Origin: Mugil cephalus
Lineage: Eukaryota; Chordata; Actinopteri; Mugiliformes; Mugilidae
Reading direction: 5' to 3'
Length of the DNA: 64,000 nucleotides
Assembly: GCF_022458985.1 (NCBI RefSeq)
Contig: NC_061776.1
Span: 3,013,075 to 3,077,074 of the forward strand
In this document: positions 56,601 to 64,000 of the stretch, piece by piece
How positions within the stretch are numbered: the stretch's first letter is position 1
How the letters are laid out: every line of letters starts with the position of its first letter
The notes under the pieces: model-generated
Seen by the model: the letters and a program-made list of their open reading frames with translations, nothing else
What the model was told of the DNA's origin: nothing
Database searches by the model: none
Position numbers and translations under genes: made by a program

Positions 56601-56985
56601 CTTAAAGGTCCACATGAGAATCCACACGGGCCAGAAGCCGTACTGCTGCAAAACCTGCGGGAAGCGTTTCAGTCACTGCGGCAGTTTGGTCGGACACATA
56701 AAGACTCACACCGGCGAGAAGCCTTACTCTTGCAAAGTGTGCGGGAAACGATTCAGTCGGAATATCCACTTAACCGTGCACACGAGGACGCACACGGGGG
56801 AGAAACCGTACTCTTGTAAAACCTGCGGTAAAAGTTACCGGCGGAGTTGGACTCTGCTGCAGCATAAGAGGTCGCACACGGGCGAGAGGCCGTACTGGTG
56901 CGAAACATGCGGCAAAACCTTCAGCAAGAGCCACAGTCTGCTCGTCCACATGAAGACACACTCAGCTCAGAGGACACAGTCCTGA
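53601..56985 (+). CDS. C2H2 zinc-finger protein, 16 fingers, two coding exons
   Basis: Exon 1 is 53601-53646 (starts MSSAETETSRSDVL) with donor AAAG/GTAACA; exon 2 is 55037-56985 after acceptor CTCCAG; 664 aa in total. The N-terminus is acidic (KEEPEEPELLQIKEEE), typical of many fish ZNF genes; no KRAB or SCAN domain is seen. Sixteen canonical C2H2 fingers with HTGEKPY-type linkers occur in two arrays, 5 then 11. Between them is a broken finger that keeps its CETC but has lost its histidines. Both arrays start with an acidic D-T-D-x-GKKSV spacer followed by CDVCGK, so the gene grew by internal duplication. It is probably a nuclear DNA-binding regulator; target and orthology are unknown. Transcription from the ATG in exon 1 is inferred from splice signals; a start inside the ORF at 54982 is less likely. 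Confidence 0.88.
53729..54290 (+). repeat. Diverged TCTGG/TCTAG-type repeat in the ZNF intron
   Basis: Roughly ten-base units such as TCTGGTTTAG and TTTAATCTGGATTAG, repeated with much decay. TCTGG and TCTAG are the reverse complements of the CCAGA and CTAGA units of the 50796-51815 array. Confidence 0.8.
54580..54666 (+). repeat. 29-bp tandem repeat, three copies
   Basis: Unit begins TTCATCCGGGTCAGAACCAG, repeated at 54580, 54609 and 54638 with one or two substitutions, in the ZNF intron. Confidence 0.9.
54761..54774 (-). promoter_or_regulatory. Candidate CTCF site in the ZNF intron
   Basis: The minus strand reads CCACTAGAGGGCAG, an exact match to the CTCF core consensus. Motif match only. 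Confidence 0.35.
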
Positions 56986-58750
56986 AACAACGGGGATACG
57001 TGACGTGGAGAACCACAGAGGACCCACATAGATTCCCTGAGGAACTCCACCATCAATCTGGTGAAGACTTTGTTCCAATGTTTGTTAAACTGAGATTTTC
57101 TAAACTGTTGTCTAGAAGAAAAAAAAGAAATTTAAAAAATCAGTGTTTCAGATCGGACTGTGCTTCAGCCGTCATGTGACTTATAGGTGAACTGTGCAGT
57201 AGGTTTGTGGTGAATCATCCAGAAGCACTTTGAATATTTATATATCCACACGATATATCTCATGTTTATTCCATATCTTTATATTCTTACATCTTGTAGC
57301 ATAAAAATGAATCAAAACATCAGCACGAGACCTGAAAGTAGTTAAAGAGAACCCAGAAATCAGAATCAGAGACAAATATTGTAGTAAAATGGTCCATTCT
57401 TCCATATCTGAGCGAGTCCTTTAGACTAAATGTTCCTGGTAACAGCTGATCAGGGTCTAATCTGATCCCATTCAGATCAGAACCAGGTGGGTTGTGAGAT
57501 GTTGGTGGTTTCCTCTCATCAGCTGATGCTCCAACATTTCTACTGGATGAAGGTCAGGACTTTGACTTGTTCCTAAACATTCATCTGGTTCTTCTGGAGA
57601 ACCACTGGTGTTCTTGGGCTCCTTGTCCTGTTTCTCTTCACATTCAGCTCATGGACTCATGTCCTGACATTTTCTTTCAGAGTTCACTGGTAGAATTCAC
57701 AGTTCATTGGTCCAGCAATGATGAGCAGATGCAGCAGAACAGGCCCAAACCAGGACATTAGCGCCCCCATGTGTCCTGGAGGGATGAGGTTCTGATGCTG
57801 GAATGCAGTGTTGGTTCATCTCCAAACATTTACACCAAACTATTCTACTCTGGTCTCATCTGTCCACTAAACATTGTCCCACATGATCTCTGTGGACAGA
57901 GAGCAGTGTCTTTGGTTGTTGAGTGGATTCATCAACATGAACATCAGCCAATGTGAGAGAGGCCTTTAGCTGCTTAGAAGTTCCCCTGGGTTCCTCTGGT
58001 TCCTCTCCCACTATGATGGAGTGATGTTTGTTGGTGGACCACTCCTGTGGAGGGGAACAGTTGTCTTCAATCTGTCTGACTCTCTGTGGATTATTTGTGG
58101 CTTCCAGACTCTTTACAGATGGTTGTGGAACCTTTTCCAGCCTGATGAGCAACAACAACTCTTTTTCTGAGCTCCTCACAAAGCTCCTTTCATCTGTTGT
58201 CATCACACACTTCAACACAAACATGAGACAAATCCCTGATTTATAGAAACTGAACCAGGACCTGAGTCTCATCACGTTTAATGTAGAGGAGCTGCTCTCT
58301 GATATGTAATATTGGCTCATTTTCAGGCTCTTTATCGTCTTTCAGGACTTGTGTTTCAGAAATGTAGAAAAACAAAACACTAAAAGGTTTCAGCTACATT
58401 TCTACGTGTTTGATTAATTTCTTGTCGTGGTGTTTAAAGCATCCTGACTAGTGACTAGATACTGATTCTCCAGCAGCATCTTGACTTTTAACAGTATTAG
58501 TTTTTATTACCGTGTTCACCTCTATGAGCCTCTTCCATGTAAACACACACTACGTCTCATGTTCACTCTGTGTTTTTATATATTATGTGCGTATACATTT
58601 GTGTATCTTATGGTTGTATTTATCGTATATTCCATTCATTTTATAGCGTAAGTATTTATCCTATACCGTTTGTATTGGGTGCATGCTGACCTGTGACTTC
58701 CTCTGGATACTGAACTTCCATCGGGATCAATAAATATTTAATCTTGACTT
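56986..58750. other. ZNF 3' region overlain by repeats
   Basis: The 3' UTR end is unclear. From about 57460 to 58320 a dispersed repeat is likely (phrases such as GATGCTGGAATGCAGTGTTGG and CTGGTCTCATCTGTCCAC are common in fish DNA-transposon relics). The 154-codon minus-strand ORF at 57856-58320 lies over it and is not called. Bases 58690-58745 end GGGATCAATAAATATTT, like a LINE 3' tail. Confidence 0.45.
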
Positions 58751-59690
58751 TAAACGATGCCGTGGTTTTATTTCACTGTTCTACTTTATTTTATTATTTT
58801 ATGATTGTAACTGGCTGTAGAGAATAAGTAGCTGAATGCTTCTGCTCTACAGGTATTTTAACAGAAAATAGCTTCCACTCGTGTTTCTCTGAGCTTAGCA
58901 TTAGTTAGCTTAGCTTCTAGGAAGCAGCGTGGCTGAGTGCAGCAGTTCCCTGTTTGAACCAGCAGAGGGACTGTTTGAGAGAAAGACTGAGGAGGAGGAG
59001 GAACAGGATTGTTTTTCTACATATTTCATTTATTTATTTATTTATAAATAGATTTTATTCATCCACAAGGAAAACTGCCTGATCAGAATATAGTAGCACA
59101 TAAAAAACAGTGTGGAGAAGCATAAGTCAAAAGAAAGATAAACTAAAATTAATATAAAATAATATTAAAACCAAATGTAAGTGAAAGTCTATTAAATTAA
59201 ATAGTATGAGCAAAAAAATTAACATATGAACAAATGTACAAGAAAAAGACAGAAGAATTATATTTCCATTATTGTTATTTATTATCAGATTTTCTTCCTG
59301 TAAAACTGTTCTGTTTGATTTCTTATCATTTTAATTAGATGAAATTAATTATTAAAATGTATTTAAATTTAATTTAGTCTTTTTATGCGTTATTTATTTT
59401 TTAATTTTTAATAAGTGTATATCTTTGTCTTTATTTGTTTTCCTTTTCATTTTATTTTTGTTTGTTTTTTGTTGTTGGTTTTGTTTTTTCATTTTAATTA
59501 GTTTTGTTGTTTTTATTTGCCTGCGGTTGGTTATTTCATTTGTTTTGTTCGGTTTTGTTGTTTGTTTATTCTATTGTTATTTTTTGTGTGTGTGTGTGTT
59601 TTATTTTTTATTGTTGTTTTTGTTTTTATTTTGTTTTGTTTTGTTTTGTTTTGTTTTGTTTTGTTTATTTGTTGTTTCCGTGACCTCATC
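58751..59690. other. AT-rich spacer with (TTTTG)n
   Basis: No gene. TTTTG pentamers at about 59630-59666 and GT repeats near 59586. The hydrophobic 128-codon ORF over this T-rich tract is an artefact. Confidence 0.5.
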
Positions 59691-59699
59691 GCAGATGAG

Positions 59700-60056
59700 C
59701 AGTGATTTCCCGGAACTTCTTTCCTCAGCGTCATTTACAGGCAGCTCGGACCGGACCACCACGTCTCTGCCCAGCGCCTCGTCCCGCACAGTGGACCCCT
59801 CCGCCCAGTAAAGTAGTCCCCACGGTCTAACGCCTCTTTCCGGTTTTGTTTTTTTTCTAACTGAACCTTTTTCATCTGACTTTTTTCTTTCCATCCACGT
59901 CACTTCACATAAATGCTTTGTTTACTATGAAGCTGCGGCGCATGCGCGGACGGATACAGTGCGTGGTCTTATAAGGCCGCAGAGCAGCTGGAGGAGGTTG
60001 AATGTTTCTGAGACAGCGGCGCTTCAACTTCATTATCTGCAGCAGTTTAGATAAAG
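59700..60056 (+). promoter_or_regulatory. Promoter and noncoding exon 1 of the MYC-family gene
   Basis: A palindromic STAT-type site TTCCCGGAA is at 59707-59715, a perfect NRF1-type palindrome GCGCATGCGC at 59938-59947, and a TATA-like TATAAG at 59970-59975. Transcription should start near 60000. The noncoding exon ends at 60056 with donor AAAG/GTGAGT; the next exon begins at 60930 after CTCCTCAG. A noncoding first exon is the usual MYC-family layout. All are motif calls. Confidence 0.5.
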
Positions 60057-60938
60057 GTGAGTTAAACCTGATGCTTTTTCATTTAAACGAACTGTTCAGA
60101 ACACGCTCGTTTTCAAACTTAAACTTGTTAAACTTAATTTAATTTAAATGAAGTGCGACGAATTTGCCCTGAAGTCAGAATATGTCACTGTATTAACTTA
60201 ATACTGACAGTTTGCTCTTTAAAGTTTGATTTTGTAATGTTAAACTAGAATCTCAACTTTTCATAATGGAGTTTGGTTAAACTGCAGAAATCGTGTTTAA
60301 ATTATTTACAAAATCAGCCTGAATGAATAATTATTCAGAGCCGAAGTGTTGCTCGTCCTCTTCTGATCATGAATCTGTGTTTGAACCACATTTTAAAGCT
60401 TTAATCTGAGACCAAAACCAAAGTGGAACCTTAATGATCCGTTTCACGGGTGAAGTTTTGTTCAGCTGGTCTCACACACCCAGTTCATGAGGCTGTTAAT
60501 TTAAAGCAGAGACTCTGGAGTTTGGATTATTTTAATATCAGTTTCACCTTAATTTACCCTTTTTTAAAAAATCAAAAACTAATTTTGAATCAGTGACACA
60601 CAAGTAAATGCTCAGTATGGATTATGCAAATGTTTCTCTATTATTACTTTTAAATTCATCTGTATTTTGTTATTGAATCACTGTAGCAGAGTTAAATGGT
60701 GTCATGCGTTTTATATTGTCTGGTGTTAAATGACCTGTTTTTTGAATGATGTTTGGTGTAAATGTCTCGACTAATGTTAGATTAGATTTTACCGTTATTC
60801 CACATGTGCAGCTACAGAGCAGTGAAATGCAGAAGTGAGTCAGCAGTAAGAACATGGGGCGTATATACCTGTGTACAGGTGAGACCATGTGAACAGGTGA
60901 TGCTAACGTCATGTGTTGCTGCTCCTCAGTTCGCCATC

Positions 60939-62169
<1,231 letters not shown>

Positions 62170-62723
62170 CGAGGACTTTATTCATAAAGAGGACGGCGGT
62201 GGATGAAGACGCTGCACAGGAGACACAGAGGAAACAAAGACTATTACATCACAGCAATAATAACTACAGCACTTAGGATAATTAGCTCGTTTGTGGCGAG
62301 GACTCGTGAACAAACATGCTACATTAAATGCTACTAGAAAACTGAAGTTGTTTTCTTTTTTTTTAATAATATTTGTTGTGTCTATTTAAGAACAGAACCA
62401 AACTCACTAAAGGGAGAGATTTAGTTTCATAATTTTATCGCATTGTGTCTGAACTCTAATGAAGAAGAGTTTGTTTTCATTTGTTCTCAAGGTAATTTTA
62501 TAAACTGGATTTTAACTGATTAATAATGAGCCTGATGATGCCTCCACGTTATTTATTAAAAACTGTTGGTATCGGCGATACTGGTCCCGTATCGGTATCA
62601 CACACCACTAACATCAACGGACTGACCCTGAACGCAGCACACCTCTATTTATTTGTTTTTTTTTATTATTATTTAAAATGTTGAATCACATTTCTGTTTT
62701 TATATGTGTCTTTTCAAAATAAA
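62170..62723 (+). terminator. 3' UTR and poly(A) signal of the MYC-family gene
   Basis: AATAAA at 62718-62723, about 550 bases after the stop. Contains a truncated MITE at about 62568-62609. Confidence 0.55.
62568..62609 (-). mobile_element. Truncated copy of the TAGTGGTG-end MITE
   Basis: On the minus strand it reads TAGTGGTGTGTGATACCGAT and continues through CAGTATCGCCGATACC, matching the left end of the element at 32131-32589. The other end is missing. Confidence 0.6.
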
Positions 62724-64000
62724 AGCACGGCAACGTTGTGAAGTGCACGATTTGTTTTTCAGATTCTTTCCGTACGACTTCTCGACCGAACCTCAAGTTT
62801 TTTCAGATTTTCAGTCGACTGGATCTATTTTCTGAGGTTAAAGTTCGGCCAGTTCACGTCCCACCGTGTAATCAGAGCGTTGAGGAAATAAAGAATGTGT
62901 TCATCTCTAAGAGAATCTGAAACATTCGTCTTCTTTAAAAAGTTCCTAAATTTATGTGAAAAACGAGTTGGACTGGAGCTCTGAGTGGAGGAAGGAATGA
63001 CTGGACCGGACTAACTTCCTCTTTTCCCAAAATCCATGAGAAGCCGTGAGTCCGTGCTGAGTCATGACGAGACTCGGTCCAGGAACATTTGAAGAATTTC
63101 CTGTTTTTCTTTTGATCTGGAACCATGTTAGAACAGTTTTATAATCTTCTCGTTGATTAGACTTCCAGAGTAAAGTGAAGAGGACTCAGACGTTCATGGA
63201 GTCGAGTCCCTCTAGACCAGGGGGGTCCAGATCAGTTCAGTTCAGGGGCCACATTCAGTCCAGTTTGACCTGCGTGTCCTCCTTCATTCATATATTAACT
63301 GTATTTATTAGGACATGAGGACAGAGGACATGTCTTTCTCTGTCCAGATACTAGAACTAAACTCCTAGGACACGTCTTCTGGAGAGACAACCGGTCCAGA
63401 TGTTTCTTCTTGTTCTTTCATTTATATCATGACCTGAATGACTCCTTTAAAGACTCGATCCTGATCCCGTCTCTTGTCTCTTTTCAGGTCGTCCTGTAGA
63501 GACGCCATCAGACCAGATCTGAAAACTGAGATGAGAGGATTCCTGACCCACTTTCTCCTCCTCTGAAGTCTGACAGGTGTTCATCACTTTCACTCATCAG
63601 CTTTATTCTTTTATTTCTCTTCACATCTTGTGGTTTTTCTGTTTTTGGTCTCATGGTTGTTTCTCAGAGTTTGTTTCTAGAAATAGACATTAAATAAACA
63701 CCTGTAGAGCTAAATATGCCCCATCCAGCGAGCTGAGCTGTGGCTGAGGAGGAAACATGTTCAGGTGAGGCTGGATGGCTGGTTTCAGAATTTGGGTCGT
63801 CACTGTTAACAGTGTAATAAAGTTTGATTATTTGCTCCTATTGTTGCATAAAATGTCCTGGGTTAATCTCTTCTGGGTTGGTGAAAGACACTGAATGGTG
63901 TGAAAATAAATAAATAAATACATGATTTCCTTACTGACCTCTAACCACTACTCCACAGCTCCCACAGAACGGGCTAATACGGTGGTGATGTGGACGGAGG
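62724..64000. other. Intergenic; one hAT-like fragment
   Basis: At 63218 CAGGGGGGTCCAGATCAG is followed by TTCAGGGGCCACATTCAG, a diverged hAT-type end of the kind seen at 48292. No gene recognised up to the window end. Confidence 0.45.

Noticed and set aside
55232-56961. Long minus-strand ORFs across the zinc-finger exon
   Set aside because: Shadows of the finger-coding strand; their repeats follow the 84-base finger period.
57856-58320. 154-codon minus-strand ORF after the ZNF gene
   Set aside because: No recognisable domain, and it overlaps phrases of a dispersed fish repeat; opposite-strand reading of a transposon relic is more likely.
59425-59811. 128-codon hydrophobic ORF upstream of the MYC-family gene
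   Set aside because: Mostly a T-rich tract read as Phe, Leu and Val; low complexity, no splice support.

Overview
The window looks like a teleost (probably percomorph) nuclear chromosome. Genes are split by GT-AG introns. There is a TRIM35/A33-type RING-B-box-SPRY gene with a tandem relative, and a zinc-finger gene with the acidic, KEEPEE-rich N-terminus common in spiny-rayed fish. The lamc2-nmnat2 pair matches the human 1q25 order and the tail-to-tail orientation. The repeats (hAT-like MITEs, Tc1-like, piggyBac-like, LINE 3' ends, long microsatellites) are of fish type. No bacterial operon, CRISPR array, rRNA or tRNA gene was seen.

Layout. 1-6.6 kb: the 3' end of one TRIM gene cut by the window edge, then a complete TRIM gene (5031-6413). 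Their downstream flanks are related, and part of that flank recurs near 14.7-15.4 kb. 2.4-18.4 kb is a transposon graveyard: LINE fragments, a tRNA-derived SINE, a piggyBac-like element with TTAA ends, and a decayed retroviral-type pol region on the minus strand with an internally repeated piece. 19.6-33.1 kb: lamc2, the laminin gamma-2 chain, resolved into 21 coding exons (1124 aa).

34-50.6 kb: nmnat2 on the minus strand, 11 coding exons (309 aa). Its 3' part, from within exon 5 through the last exon and 3' UTR, is present twice in tandem in units of about 6.1 kb. The copy next to exons 1-4 completes the gene. The distal copy has a truncated exon 5 and is a 3' gene fragment, or an assembly duplicate. 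Upstream of nmnat2 lies a 1020-bp array of 204 five-base units in unbroken register.

53.6-57 kb: a two-exon C2H2 zinc-finger gene with 16 canonical fingers. 59.9-62.7 kb: a MYC-family bHLH-leucine-zipper gene (364 aa), with a noncoding first exon and a TATA-like promoter. It has Myc boxes I and II but is otherwise divergent; mych is my best guess.

The genes do not form one pathway. LAMC2 is an epithelial basement-membrane chain, NMNAT2 an axonal NAD synthase, and the TRIM, ZNF and MYC genes act in ubiquitin signalling or transcription. I found no convincing undescribed system. The strongest unusual features are the partial nmnat2 duplication with an eroded splice acceptor and the two-letter pentamer array.
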